This document shows, one piece after another, positions 33,146-42,586 of a stretch of DNA of 43,621 bases. The position numbers and the translations under genes are program-made. Under the pieces are notes generated by a model. The model saw only the letters and a program-made list of their open reading frames with translations. It was not told where the DNA came from and made no database searches. Numbering within the stretch: the first letter of the stretch is position 1; each line of letters starts with the position of its first letter. The DNA is from Xanthomonas axonopodis (GTDB lineage Bacteria > Pseudomonadota > Gammaproteobacteria > Xanthomonadales > Xanthomonadaceae), in the NCBI RefSeq assembly GCF_001304695.1, contig NZ_JFAQ01000098.1, positions 1 through 43,621 of the forward strand, read 5' to 3'.

Positions 33146-33847
33146 ATGCGTTACATTTCCATCCTGAGCCTGGCTGCTGTATCTGCACTTGCGATTGCAC
33201 CGTCTGCGTTCGCGCAAGACACCACCACTACCAGCGACACCTCCTCGGCGTCTTCCAGCGCGATGTCTTCCAGCGCGATGTCCAGCAGCGGCGACACCGC
33301 GTCGGGCAAGCATTGGGCCGTGGTCGGCGGCGTGGCGTTGCTGAACCCGAAGAACAACCCGGCTCCGGGCCTGGACGTCGATGGCGGTCCGGCACCGACG
33401 CTGAGCGCCAACTACTACATCAACGACAATTGGGCCCTTGAACTGTGGGGCGCCGCCGACAAGTTCAACCACCGCGTCACCGCCGATGGCGTGGGCAAGG
33501 TCGGTACCGTCGACCAGCAGCCGATCGCCATCAGCGGCCAGTATCACTTCGGCGAAGCCGACAACGTGTTCCGTCCGTTCGTGGGCGTGGGCTACTACGA
33601 ATCGAACTTCAGCAACGAGAAGATCGATGCGGCGTCGACCACCGGCCAGCATGTGGGCCTGAGCACTGCCAAGGGCGTCATCGGCACCGTTGGTGTGGAC
33701 ATGAACATCAACTCCACCTGGTTCGCACGCGCCGACGCCCGCTACATGCGTTCGCGTCCGGAACTGCGCGTGGGCGGCCAGGGCACCGGCAGCGAGCTGG
33801 AACTGGATCCGTGGACCGTCGGCTTCGGCGTCGGCGCGCGCTTCTAA
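33146..33847 (+). CDS. ompW: OmpW-family outer membrane protein
   Basis: 233 residues. Signal peptide MRYISILSLAAVSALAIAPS with cleavage after FAQ or AFA. A Ser-rich linker (about 25-50) containing a 15-base tandem repeat follows. The barrel shows the OmpW pattern: TLSANYYINDNWALELWG, QYHFGEADNVFRPFVGVGYY, GTVGVDMNINSTWFARADARY and a C-terminal GARF (aromatic terminus). Small eight-strand barrel thought to pass hydrophobic molecules. An AGGAG site precedes the ATG at 33146. A strong terminator follows. Single-gene unit. Confidence 0.92.
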   Translation: MRYISILSLAAVSALAIAPSAFAQDTTTTSDTSSASSSAMSSSAMSSSGDTASGKHWAVVGGVALLNPKNNPAPGLDVDGGPAPTLSANYYINDNWALELWGAADKFNHRVTADGVGKVGTVDQQPIAISGQYHFGEADNVFRPFVGVGYYESNFSNEKIDAASTTGQHVGLSTAKGVIGTVGVDMNINSTWFARADARYMRSRPELRVGGQGTGSELELDPWTVGFGVGARF

Positions 33848-33880
33848 GCACGCCCCTCCCCGCCAGGGCGTTGATTGAAG

Positions 33881-33911
33881 AAAAACGGGCCAAAAGGCCC
33901 GTTTTTTTTTT
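33881..33911 (+). terminator. Rho-independent terminator of ompW
   Basis: AAAACGGGCC (33882-33891), loop AAAA, GGCCCGTTTT (33896-33905) with a T-run to 33911. A textbook intrinsic terminator, 34 bases after the ompW stop. Confidence 0.95.
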
Positions 33912-34124
33912 CGCGGAGGGTGAGATGTGGAAGTTGCAGGCCGCTACGACCCAGATCTGAGGTGCGGTGTCAGCTCTCCACATGCAACTGCAAACAGCGG
34001 TGTGCCTACGTGTATCGGCTCTGCTTCATCGCTTCCAATACGTCTGTAACTCCGTGCACCTGCACGCGTCGACGCCCCGTTTGCATGTGTCGAACACGAT
34101 CACCTGGCGCACTGTCATACGCAC

Positions 34125-34682
34125 TTAGCGCCAATACACGCTGCCGCGCAGACGCGCGCTGCGCCAGCGCCACCACAGCAAGGTGGCATAGGCAAGCGCG
34201 TAACCGAGCAAGACGCCGGCAGCGCCGAGCAGGCTGGCATGACTGAGCCATCCTTCGGTTGGCCAGGCGACACCCTGCCAGGCGCTACGCCAGCCCTGCA
34301 CCATCCCGGCGATCACCCGCACCACGACCAACGCGGTCAAGGCCAGCACCAGCCACAGGTTGGGCCGGTAAAACAGGCCTTGCGTGGTGCGTTCGAAGCG
34401 GGTCAGGCGCAGCGCCAACACCCCGAGCGCCAACCCGCAGGCCCAGCCGACTGCCGCGTGGCCGATCGCGCCGGGCCAGAACGCCGCCGCGATCAAGCTG
34501 AAGATTCCAAACAGCATGCTGGAGATGCCCGCCGACAACAGGTTGATCATCAGCAGCCAGCCGCGCGCCTGACGACGTGCAGTGCCCATGCGAAAGCGCT
34601 GCAGCAGCGACAACGGGAACACCACCACTAACACTGCCAGGGCAATGATGACGGCCAGCGGGATGGCAAGCAGCAAAGGCAT
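34125..34682 (-). CDS. Uncharacterised integral membrane protein
   Basis: 185 residues with five predicted helices (about 3-24, 43-68, 74-92, 107-125, 147-170). The middle loop has RLTRFERTTQGLFYRPNLWL, which resembles the CcdC/DUF1453 pattern of a charged turn before a helix ending in V.R, but the match is not strong enough to name it. ATG 34682. Codon use is typical. It faces away from the XopAK gene, with whose leader it shares a divergent intergenic region. Confidence 0.75.
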   Translation of the reverse strand: MPLLLAIPLAVIIALAVLVVVFPLSLLQRFRMGTARRQARGWLLMINLLSAGISSMLFGIFSLIAAAFWPGAIGHAAVGWACGLALGVLALRLTRFERTTQGLFYRPNLWLVLALTALVVVRVIAGMVQGWRSAWQGVAWPTEGWLSHASLLGAAGVLLGYALAYATLLWWRWRSARLRGSVYWR

Positions 34683-35043
34683 TGAGTGGCTGTCGCAGAA
34701 AGATGGCTGATGACGCTACTACGCGGACGTGCAGCGGCGCGTGTTCGGCGCCATCGATGCCCCTCTGCAGCACCGCGAACGCACTCAGCTCGGGGGGAAC
34801 GCGGCAGATTGGACCGCGCTGGAAAGGATCGAGCGCATCCTGCCGAAAATCGGCTACGACCACCTGCACATCAATTGGCACGCCAATGCAGCGCTGCGAT
34901 CCGGGCGCCGTTTAGCAGGGACCGAACACCCGCCTGGCGAGCCGACACTGGATCGGTGGACTGTTGATCCCGGTACCGGCACGCCTCCAAGCGATCAAAG
35001 CCCGATGGGCGAAGACACAGGTCCTGCGGATCCATTTTCGTCG
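34683..35043 (+). other. Coding-like leader in frame with the XopAK gene
   Basis: The open frame of the effector extends back to a GTG at 34729, preceded by a stop. The first ~60 codons have strong G/C third positions, like Xanthomonas genes, and read as a plausible helical peptide (WTALERIERILPKIGYDHLH). I do not recognise it. It may be the remnant of another gene fused in frame, or a true N-terminal extension. No Shine-Dalgarno precedes 34729, and no TTCGB-N15-TTCGB plant-inducible (PIP) box is seen here. Confidence 0.4.
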
Positions 35044-35946
35044 ATGCAGAACACTTCGTTTTCCAGATCCATCGGTTCGGCAGCAGGCGGGGCTTCATGC
35101 AGGGGCGATGCGAGGATCCAGACGTGTATCGCGGACGGTCTTGACTCCATGAAGCCGGCTTCCATCAGACCCGACACATCCACCAGCACCGCTTACACCG
35201 CCGAGCCGCCGCCTTCGGCCACTCCAGCCGACGAGACTGCGGAATGGTCAGCGCCCCACCCCGACTGCCGGGGGTTGCCACGCCCAAGACCCAGAAAGCG
35301 TGTTGCCGACACTGCGGGCGATTCCGATGACGAACCGGCCTCCAGCAGTGCGCGCCCATCCGGCAGCGACGCATTCGCCATCCCGGACGGCTTTACCCGG
35401 GAGCAGATCCAGCCATTTCACGATCTGGAAAGACAATACGCCACGCTGTTCCAGACACCCCATATCCGCGCAGTCCGGTCTGCACGCGATATCCAAGCCG
35501 GCCGGACAATGGATGTGGACATGGACGAATGTGCCGTCATCAATCTCGCGCAGGACGGATTTGATTCGATCGGCACGCACGGTTTGTCTTCATGCGTGTG
35601 CATTTGTGCCAAAGGAACCAATCCTCGCGACCACGACATTCTGGGCCTGCTGCATTATTCCGGGATACAGGATGCACAGGATGCACAGGATGCGCTTTCC
35701 GAAATCCGCGACGATATGCGGGAAGAAGGCGTGCAGAACCCCGAGAGATTCCTGGTCGGCGGCATGATCTCCAACCAGGACGAGCTGGGCAGCTTCGAAA
35801 TCGAGAGAGATCTGCTGGCGCTGCAGCGCCCCTTCAATATCGTCGGCGCCAAGCTTCACCCCAGCATGAGCGATCGCAATGGCGAGGAAAATGCCATCAA
35901 CCTGGTCATGACGGCCAATGGCATCTACTACTACAAGTCGTGGTAA
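35044..35946 (+). CDS. xopAK: XopAK-like type III effector, CheD-type deamidase fold
   Basis: 300 residues from ATG 35044. The first ~120 residues are low-complexity, Ser/Thr/Pro/Ala-rich (MQNTSFSRSIGSAAGG ... TSTSTAYTAEPPPS), as in type III secretion signals. The C-terminal domain carries GLSSCVCICAKG and, 17-20 residues on, LLHYSG, matching the Cys and His of CheD-like glutamine deamidases, the fold proposed for XopAK. Expected to act inside plant cells on host signalling (family knowledge). Start is uncertain: 34729, 35005, 35044 and 35149 are in frame, none with a good ribosome site. A 9-base repeat at 35668-35694 encodes QDA units. GC is a little lower than in neighbours, suggesting transfer. 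It converges on metQ, with a shared hairpin. Confidence 0.8.
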   Translation: MQNTSFSRSIGSAAGGASCRGDARIQTCIADGLDSMKPASIRPDTSTSTAYTAEPPPSATPADETAEWSAPHPDCRGLPRPRPRKRVADTAGDSDDEPASSSARPSGSDAFAIPDGFTREQIQPFHDLERQYATLFQTPHIRAVRSARDIQAGRTMDVDMDECAVINLAQDGFDSIGTHGLSSCVCICAKGTNPRDHDILGLLHYSGIQDAQDAQDALSEIRDDMREEGVQNPERFLVGGMISNQDELGSFEIERDLLALQRPFNIVGAKLHPSMSDRNGEENAINLVMTANGIYYYKSW

Positions 35947-35956
35947 GGACGCCTCG

Positions 35957-35982
35957 GAGCGCAGGCGCCGCGGCCTGCGCTC
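35957..35982. terminator. Bidirectional hairpin between xopAK and metQ
   Basis: GAGCGCAGG (35957-35965) and CCTGCGCTC (35974-35982) form a perfect 9-bp stem in the 34-base gap between convergent genes, touching the metQ stop. A weak AAAAC/GTTTT stretch follows on the plus strand. Confidence 0.55.
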
Positions 35983-36781
35983 AAAACGCCGGCAGCACCG
36001 CGCCCTTGTACCTCTGCTCGATAAAGGCTTTCACTTCCGGGCTGGTCAGCGCCTTGGCCAGCTTCTGCACGCGCGCATCGTCCTTGTTGTCGGCGCGCGC
36101 CACCAGGAAGTTGACGTACGGCGAATCCTTGCTTTCGATCGCCAGCGCATCGCGGGTGGGATTGAGCCCGGCGTCGAGCGCGTAGTTGGTGTTGATCAGC
36201 GCCAGATCGACCTGGTCCAGGACGCGCGGCAGCATGGCCGAATCGAGTTCGCGAAATTTGAGTTGCTTGGGGTTTTCGACGATGTCGCGCTGGCTGGACA
36301 GCGCGTTGCTCGGGTCCTTGAGTTTGATCACCCCGGCCTTGTCGAGCAGGGTCAGCGCGCGGCTATTGTTACTCGGGTCGTTGGGGATCACCACGTCGGC
36401 ACCGGTAGGCAGTTCGGCCAGCGCCTTGAAGCGGCGCGAATAGGCACCGAACGGCTCGATATGCACGCCCACGACGGTGACCAGCTGGCTCTTGCGGTCG
36501 CGGTTGTACGCATCCAGATAGGGCTCGGTCTGGAAGTAGTTGACGTCGATCTGCTTCTGTACGACTTGGTCGTTGGGCTGCACGTAGTCGTTGAACACCC
36601 GCACATCGAGCTTGACGCCCTGCTTGGCCAGCAGCGGTTCGACCACTTCCAGGATTTCGGCATGCGGCACGGCCGTGGCGGCCACGGTCAGGGTGTCGCC
36701 GCCGCTGCTGCCATCGCCACCACAGGACGCCAATGCGAGCGTGGCTGCCGCCAGGAGGGAACGAAACGCGAATGTGCTCAT
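35981..36781 (-). CDS. metQ: Methionine ABC transporter substrate-binding lipoprotein
   Basis: 266 residues. Lipoprotein signal with LALASC (Cys at residue 20), then a NlpA/MetQ domain: LTVAATAVPHAEILEVVEPL, the DYVQPN and VNYFQTEPYLD blocks that hold the ligand, and VIPNDPSNNSRALTLL. Binds methionine for the MetNI importer encoded just upstream on the same strand. Start ATG 36781. The 145-base gap to metI contains GC-rich inverted sequences but no clear terminator, so one transcript metN-metI-metQ is likely. Confidence 0.95.
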   Translation of the reverse strand: MSTFAFRSLLAAATLALASCGGDGSSGGDTLTVAATAVPHAEILEVVEPLLAKQGVKLDVRVFNDYVQPNDQVVQKQIDVNYFQTEPYLDAYNRDRKSQLVTVVGVHIEPFGAYSRRFKALAELPTGADVVIPNDPSNNSRALTLLDKAGVIKLKDPSNALSSQRDIVENPKQLKFRELDSAMLPRVLDQVDLALINTNYALDAGLNPTRDALAIESKDSPYVNFLVARADNKDDARVQKLAKALTSPEVKAFIEQRYKGAVLPAF

Positions 36782-36926
36782 ATAGGGATCCGTGGGAGGA
36801 GGAATGCGGGCCTGACGCAGACCCTCAACCTACCAGACGCCGCGCGTGGCAGCGATGCACCGCGCGGTACGGACGGGGCGATGCAGCGGTTGGGTCACAC
36901 GCGCGCCCCAACAGCCGCGCGCCGGC

Positions 36927-37622
36927 TCAACGCCGGCTGTAATGCGCCACCAGGCGGTCGCCCAGCATCTGCAGCACCTGCACCAGCACCAGCAGGGCGA
37001 TCACGGTGATCAGTGCCACGTCCGAGTGCGAGCGCAGGTAGCCCTCGCGATAGGCCACATCGCCCAGGCCGCCGGAACCGATCGCACCGCCCATCGCGGT
37101 GAAGCCGATCAGCGCGATGGTGGTCACGGTGGCGCCGGCGATCAGGCCGGGGCGCGCTTCGGGCAACAGCACCCGTAGCACCAGCTGCCGGGTGGTGGCG
37201 CCCATCGCCTGGCTGGCTTCGATGATCCCGCGATCGACCTCGCGCAGCGCGGTTTCCACCAGGCGTGCGTAGAACGGTGCGGCGCCGACCACCAGCGGCA
37301 GGATCGCGCCACGCACGCCGAGCGAGGTGCCCATCAGCATCAACGTCAGCGGGATCATTGCGATCATCAAAATGATGAAGGGCACCGAGCGCAACAGATT
37401 GATCAGCGCCGCCAGCGCGCCGTACAGCACCGGGCGACGGCGCAACTGCGGCGCCCCGCACAGGAACAGCGCAACGCCCAGCGGCAGGCCGGTCAGCAAT
37501 GTCAGCGGCAACGCGCCGGCCAGCATCAGCAAGGTATCGAGGGTGGCCTGGCCGATATCGCCCCACTTGGCGGCATCGAGATTACGGAAGAAACCGCCCG
37601 CAGCGGCAACGATCGGATTCAT
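36927..37622 (-). CDS. metI: Methionine ABC transporter permease
   Basis: 231 residues, five transmembrane helices. MetI/BPD_transp_1 pattern with the cytoplasmic coupling loop [22 protein letters not shown]. The ATG at 37622 overlaps the metN TGA as ATGA, showing translational coupling; the longer frame to 38138 is only antisense-like read-through of metN. Partners are MetN and MetQ. Confidence 0.96.
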   Translation of the reverse strand: MNPIVAAAGGFFRNLDAAKWGDIGQATLDTLLMLAGALPLTLLTGLPLGVALFLCGAPQLRRRPVLYGALAALINLLRSVPFIILMIAMIPLTLMLMGTSLGVRGAILPLVVGAAPFYARLVETALREVDRGIIEASQAMGATTRQLVLRVLLPEARPGLIAGATVTTIALIGFTAMGGAIGSGGLGDVAYREGYLRSHSDVALITVIALLVLVQVLQMLGDRLVAHYSRR

Positions 37623-38626
37623 ACGCGCAGATCCTCCACCTGCACGCCGGCGGCGACGAAACCGGCGCGTGCGGCGTTCTGGTCGCCGCCGGTCAGGGCG
37701 ACGATGAGCTGGCCGTAGGGCGTGTCCTTGATGCGATCCACCCGCCCGGCCAGGATGTTGTAGTCCGCCCCGGTTTCGCGGGCGATGCGGCCCAACACAG
37801 GTTCGTAAGTGCCGTTGCCCAGGAAGGTCAGCCGCACGATGCGCCCGCCGACCGCGGCAAAATCGCGATGCAGCTCGGCTTCGTCCACATGCTCGGCTTC
37901 GGAAACGAAGCGCCGGGTGGTGGCGTGCTTGGGGTGCAGGAAGACCTCGGTCACCGGGCCGGTTTCCACCAGCTTGCCGGCGTCCAGCACCGCCACGCAG
38001 TCGCAGACGCGGCGGATCACGTCCATCTCGTGGGTGATCAGCACGATGGTCAGGCCGAGCTCGCGGTTGATCTGCGCCAGCAGCTGCAGCACCGAGGCGG
38101 TGGTCTGCGGATCCAGCGCGCTGGTGGCTTCGTCGCACAGCAGGATCTGCGGCCGGGTGGCCAGCGCGCGCGCAATGCCCACGCGCTGTTTCTGCCCACC
38201 GGACAGTTGCGCCGGATACTTGTTGGCATGCTCCTGCAGCCCCACCCGGGCCAGCAACTCGGCCACGCGCGCATCGATCTCGGCGCGCGGCGTGCCGGCC
38301 AGTTCCAGCGGGAAAGCCACGTTGCCGGCCACGGTGCGCGAGGACAGCAGGTTGAAGTGCTGGAAAATCATGCCGATACGGCGGCGCAGGGCGCGCAGGC
38401 CCTGGCTGTCCAATGCTGTGACGTCCTCGTCGCCGATCATCAGGCGCCCGCCGCTGGGCTCTTCCAGCCGATTGATCAGCCGGATCAGCGTGGATTTGCC
38501 GGCGCCGGAATGACCGATGATGCCGAACACCTCGCCGGGGCCGATCCGCAGATCGAGCGGATGCAGCGCCACGATCTGGCGACCGTCGACGGAATAGGAC
38601 TTGTGCAGGCGCTGAAACTGGATCAC
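37619..38626 (-). CDS. metN: Methionine ABC transporter ATP-binding protein
   Basis: 335 residues starting at GTG 38626 (reads [13 protein letters not shown]). Walker [10 protein letters not shown], signature [15 protein letters not shown], Walker [14 protein letters not shown] and a C-terminal NIL domain (about 260-335), which senses internal methionine. First gene of metNIQ. The upstream region (38627-38759) is almost filled by a GGGATT repeat; I see no SAM riboswitch. Confidence 0.97.
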   Translation of the reverse strand: MIQFQRLHKSYSVDGRQIVALHPLDLRIGPGEVFGIIGHSGAGKSTLIRLINRLEEPSGGRLMIGDEDVTALDSQGLRALRRRIGMIFQHFNLLSSRTVAGNVAFPLELAGTPRAEIDARVAELLARVGLQEHANKYPAQLSGGQKQRVGIARALATRPQILLCDEATSALDPQTTASVLQLLAQINRELGLTIVLITHEMDVIRRVCDCVAVLDAGKLVETGPVTEVFLHPKHATTRRFVSEAEHVDEAELHRDFAAVGGRIVRLTFLGNGTYEPVLGRIARETGADYNILAGRVDRIKDTPYGQLIVALTGGDQNAARAGFVAAGVQVEDLRV

Positions 38627-38677
38627 CGCGCGTGGCCGGTTGGGAGGTCGTGAAGCCTAACAGTCAATGTTTGCGGC

Positions 38678-38756
38678 CGGGAGTCGGGATTGGGGATTCG
38701 CAAAAGCCACGGCGGCTCCGCTGTTGCCAATCCCAAATCCCGAATCCCGAATCCCG
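38678..38756. repeat. GGGATT heptad array pair upstream of metN
   Basis: Arm one (38678-38700, CGGGAGTCGGGATTGGGG and on) and arm two (38727-38756, four inverted AATCCC units) are 26 bases apart and can pair into a long stem. It lies between the EamA gene stop (38760) and metN in the same direction, so it may end or insulate EamA transcripts. Fourth copy of the element seen in the atp operon. Confidence 0.8.
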
Positions 38757-38759
38757 TCC

Positions 38760-39656
38760 TCACGGCCGTTCAAGCGGCAACGGCCTGTCAGCCTGGCGTA
38801 TCCGCTCCCGGCGCAACAAATACAGCCCGCTGGCGATGATGATGCCGGCGCCGGTCCAGGTCCAGCTGTCGGGCAGGGTCTGCCACAGCAGCCAGTCCCA
38901 GCCGATCACCCAGACCAGACCGGTGTATTCCAGCGGGGCGATCATCGAGGCCTCGCCGCGCATGAAGGCCTGGGTCAGCGCGACCTGACCCAGCGCACCG
39001 GCCAGGCCCATGCCGGCAATCAGCCCAGCGTGCCCGGCCTGCAGCGGCACCCAGCCGGGAATGGCCATCATCCCGGCGCCGATCGCCATGAACAGCAGAA
39101 ACCACACCACCATTGCCTGCGGGGTGTCGGTGCGGGTCAGCAGGCTCACGGTGATCGCCGCAACGGCATAGGCGGTGGCGGCCAGCAACACCATCAGCCC
39201 CGGCAACGAGATCAGCCCGTCCACGCCCGGGCTCAACACCACGATCACCCCGAGCAGGCCAATGCCAATGGCGGTCCAGCGGCGCGGGCCGACATGCTCG
39301 CCCAGCAGCGGCACCGACAACGCAGCTACCAGCAGCGGCGCCACGAAATACAGCGTGTAGGCGGTGGACAACGGCATGCGTTTGATACCAAAGACGAAGC
39401 AGCCGATCATCACCATGCCCAGTACCCCGCGCAGCAGATGCAGGCCCCAGCGCACCGGCACGATCGCGCGCGGCCCGGCGGTGGCGAACACCCACACCAG
39501 CACGAACGGCAACGAGGCGGCGCCGCGCAACAAGGTGACCTGCAGCGGCGGGTAATGCGCCGAGAGCAGCTTCATTCCCGCGTCCATCAGCGAGAAACAG
39601 GCCGCGGCGGCCACCATCCAGGCGATGGCGGGAAGCGGAGAGCGGGGAGTGGGCAT
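38760..39656 (-). CDS. EamA/DMT-family transporter
   Basis: 298 residues, ten predicted membrane helices in two EamA repeats (about 10-140 and 155-285). Marks: an [12 protein letters not shown] segment in repeat one, [20 protein letters not shown] closing the first EamA, and [19 protein letters not shown] in the second. Start ATG 39656 ([19 protein letters not shown]); the frame runs to 39719 without support. Exporter of an unknown metabolite. Divergent from yajQ. Confidence 0.88.
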   Translation of the reverse strand: MPTPRSPLPAIAWMVAAAACFSLMDAGMKLLSAHYPPLQVTLLRGAASLPFVLVWVFATAGPRAIVPVRWGLHLLRGVLGMVMIGCFVFGIKRMPLSTAYTLYFVAPLLVAALSVPLLGEHVGPRRWTAIGIGLLGVIVVLSPGVDGLISLPGLMVLLAATAYAVAAITVSLLTRTDTPQAMVVWFLLFMAIGAGMMAIPGWVPLQAGHAGLIAGMGLAGALGQVALTQAFMRGEASMIAPLEYTGLVWVIGWDWLLWQTLPDSWTWTGAGIIIASGLYLLRRERIRQADRPLPLERP

Positions 39657-39763
39657 GCGCGCATTATCGCCGCGGCACAGGCACGCCCGCCAATGCCCGC
39701 ATGACGGCCGGCGCGGCACGATGGCCTAGAATGGCGGCTGTTTTTCAATTGCAGGAGCTTTGC

Positions 39764-40248
39764 ATGCCTTCCTTCGACGTTGTGTCCGAAGTGGACAAGC
39801 ACGAACTGACCAATGCGGTGGATCAGGCCAACCGCGAGCTGGACACGCGTTTTGATTTCAAAGGGTCGAGGCCAAGTTCGAGCTGGAAGACGGCAAGGTG
39901 ATCACCCAGTCCGCGCCCAGCGATTTCCAGGTCAAGCAGATGACCGACATCCTGCGCGCGCGGCTGCTGGCGCGCGGCATCGACATCCGCTGCCTGGAAT
40001 TTGGCGATGTGGAAACCAACCTGGCCGGCGCGCGGCAGAAGGTGACCATCAAGCAAGGCATCGAGCAGAAGCAGGCCAAGCAGCTGGTGGCCAAGTTGAA
40101 GGAAGCCAAGCTCAAGGTCGAAGCGCAGATCAATGGCGACAAGCTGCGCGTCACCGGGAAGAAGCGCGACGACCTGCAGGACGCGATCGCGCTATTGAAA
40201 AAAGCCGACTTCGAACTGCCGCTGCAGTTCGACAACTTCCGCGATTGA
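39764..40248 (+). pseudogene. yajQ: YajQ cyclic-di-GMP-binding protein, frameshifted
   Basis: ATG 39764 with a good AGGAG site. The first 34 codons ([20 protein letters not shown] ... TRFDFKG) match YajQ exactly in style; the frame then fails and the rest ([39 protein letters not shown]) is in the next frame to TGA 40248. The G3 run at 39863-39865 should be G4 (reading FKGVEAKFE), so one base is missing. Joined length is about 161, normal. In X. campestris the orthologue is reported to bind cyclic di-GMP and affect virulence genes. Since the rest is flawless, a sequence error is at least as likely as a real null. Confidence 0.88.
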
Positions 40249-40394
40249 GTGCGGCTGGGTGATCGCAACGATCGGGACGGCGCTGCGCGTGCGTGCAATG
40301 CAGTCGGGTGAGCCGCAATGGCGCGCGCGGCGTGCGCGCCGCAGGCGGGGCGGTTGCGCCCCTTACCTCGCCGCACTGGCCTAAGCCTGCGAGC

Positions 40395-40910
40395 ATGCGC
40401 GGCCTGTTCGCCAGCCTGTTGCAACGCCTGCGCATGCACGGGCCGGCCAACGCAGCGGGCGAACATGCCCGGCACGCCGCCGCCCATGCGCAACCACGCA
40501 TCGAGGCCGGCTCGACGCTGCACACCATGGCCGGCCTGGATCCGGTGGCGGCAGCGGCGTTTGCCGATGCCTTCCTGGTGGAGATCGAACAGGCCATCGC
40601 CACCTGCACGCTCGGCGATGCGGGCACACCGCAGGCCCAGGCCCTGCAACAGATCCATTCGTTGAAAAACACCATTTCGCTGACCGGCTCGCAGCAGTTG
40701 CTGAAAGCCTGCGACCAGTTGCGCGACGCCGCAAGCCACGGCGCGCTGGGCGAGACGCTTGCGCAGCGTTTCACCGCGGTGGCGAACGCGGCTGGCCTGC
40801 TGGTCAAGCAGTACCGGCGTACCCTCCCCTCCGACGATCCAGACCCTGATGCGTCGCACTCCCAATCGCGCAGCGCCCGGCCTGATCCTGGCCGCCAGGC
40901 AATTGCGTAA
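40395..40910 (+). CDS. Stand-alone HPt phosphotransfer protein
   Basis: 171 residues from ATG 40395. Residues ~50-145 form a helical HPt domain, with the phospho-acceptor His at about residue 88 in QQIHSLKNTISLTGSQQLLK. The N-terminus is short and basic (RGLFASLLQRLRMHG), the last 25 residues are disordered. Its 3' end overlaps the kinase gene start by 62 bases in another frame, so both are co-translated. It probably relays phosphate to or from the hybrid kinase, which has a receiver but no HPt of its own. Confidence 0.8.
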   Translation: MRGLFASLLQRLRMHGPANAAGEHARHAAAHAQPRIEAGSTLHTMAGLDPVAAAAFADAFLVEIEQAIATCTLGDAGTPQAQALQQIHSLKNTISLTGSQQLLKACDQLRDAASHGALGETLAQRFTAVANAAGLLVKQYRRTLPSDDPDPDASHSQSRSARPDPGRQAIA

Positions 40911-42586
40911 CGACAGACTGGTGCGGCTGTTCGAGTCGTTCCTGGAATATCGCGCCTGCGTCGGCCGCGTGATCGTGCAGACCATCGTGACCGCGTGGTG
41001 CCTGGGCTGACTGTTACGGGCCGCAACCGGTGCTGGTGGCCGACGCGCACCACGTCTTTTCCACTGCGCTGAGCCTGTGGGTGCTGTCGGTGGCGTGGAT
41101 GCTGCTGGTACGCCGCCGGATCATTCCGCCCAGCGAATGGCTCGATGCGATGGGCTTTGCGATGAACCTGCTGTTCATCGGCATCCAGACCTACCTGGCC
41201 TTCATCCTGCTGATGTCGTTGAACGCGTTTTTGCCGTTCATCACCATTGCTGCGGTGGCGCGTTATGGGCAGCGCGCGACATTTCCGGTGTTGCTCAGCA
41301 CCTTCGTGCTGATGCTGATGACCGCACCGTCAGGCTACTGGCTGTCGCGTCCGGCGTATTTCGTCTATGCCGTGGCGCTGATCATCGTGCTGCCGTTGCT
41401 GGTGGCGCGGATCGTGCTTGCGATGCAGGAAGTGGCACTGCAGGCGCTGACCTCGCGCGATGCGCAAAGCCGTTTCATCAGCACCATGAGCCACGAATTG
41501 CGCACGCCGCTGAATGCGGTGATCAACTGCGCCCAGTTGATCGAAACCGAACACATGCCGGCACAGCAACGCGAGCTATTGCAATCGGTGACCGTCAATG
41601 CGACCGCGCTGCGTCATCGTGTCAACGAGGTGCTGGACGTGGCCAGCATCGATGGCGGACGCCTGCAGCTGCATCGCAAGCCGTTGAACCTGCTGGACGT
41701 GATCACCACGGTGAAAGCGGTCTGCGCCACCGCGGCGTCCAGCAAGGGCGTCACGCTCGATGTGCGTGTCGATCGCCCGCAAACACCGCACGTGATGGGC
41801 GACGAAGGCCGCATCGAACAGGTGATCAGCAACCTGGTGATCAACGCGATCAAGTTCACCCCGGCCGGCGGCACGGTGGATCTGCTGATCGACGCGACCC
41901 AGGTGCAGGAGCGCTGGAGCATCGCGGTGACCGTCACCGACACCGGCATTGGCGTACCGGACGATCAGAAGGCCTACATCTTCACTCCGTTCACTCAGCT
42001 CAGTACCGGCTTCAGTCGGGCCGAAGGCGGCGTGGGCCTGGGGCTGTACAGCGCGCTGTCGGTCTCCGATGCGATGGGCGGCAGCCTCACCGTGAGCGAC
42101 AACCCTGCCGGTGGCAGCATCTTCCGCTGGATCTTCGAACTGCCCGGCGCCGCAGCCGGCAGCAACACGCTCGCGCTGCGCGATGCGTTGGCCCGGCACG
42201 CACAGAGCGTGCCCTCCCTGCATTGCCTGGTCTTTGAAGACATGGATACCAATCGTCTGGTGATCGGCAATCTGCTGACCCGCGCCGGGCATCGGGTGAG
42301 CTTCCAGATCGATGGTACCGATACGGTGCAGCGCATCCGCGAGGCTGCGCCGGACCTGGTGTTCCTGGATCTGCACATGCCCGGTACATCCGGCTGGGAT
42401 GCGCTGCGCGAAGCGCGCGATGCGATGTCGGCGCTGCCGCCGATCATCGTGCTGACCGCCGACACGCGAACCGATTCGATGCGCGATGCCAGCGCGGCGG
42501 GCGTGGCCGGCTATCTACCCAAGCCCATCAATGCGCACGAATTGCTGGCATTGCTCGCCCAGCACGCCAACCATGCACGCCCCTGA
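40849..42586 (+). pseudogene. RpfC-like hybrid sensor kinase, frameshifted in the sensor region
   Basis: Starts at ATG 40849 (MRRTPNRAAPGLILAARQLR); the frame ends at 41010 but the next frame carries on from YGPQPVLVADAHHVFST. An extra G in the run at 41004-41006 explains the break (expected CLADCYGPQP). About 578 residues joined. There are six or so membrane helices up to residue ~195, like the RpfC sensor region, then HisKA (His codon 41491-41493 in MSHELRTPLN), HATPase_c (NLVINAIKFTPAGG, DTGIGVP, GGVGLGLYSAL) and a receiver (Asp codon 42368-42370 in LVFLDLHMPG, Lys in LPKPIN). Unlike RpfC it has no C-terminal HPt; that is provided by the upstream gene. Ligand unknown. Confidence 0.82.

Noticed and set aside
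34683..35060. PIP box (TTCGB-N15-TTCGB) for the XopAK gene
   Set aside because: The only pair of TTCGT motifs near the start is 13 bases apart and inside the gene.
38627..38759. SAM riboswitch before metN
   Set aside because: The region is filled by GGGATT arrays with no SAM-box core.
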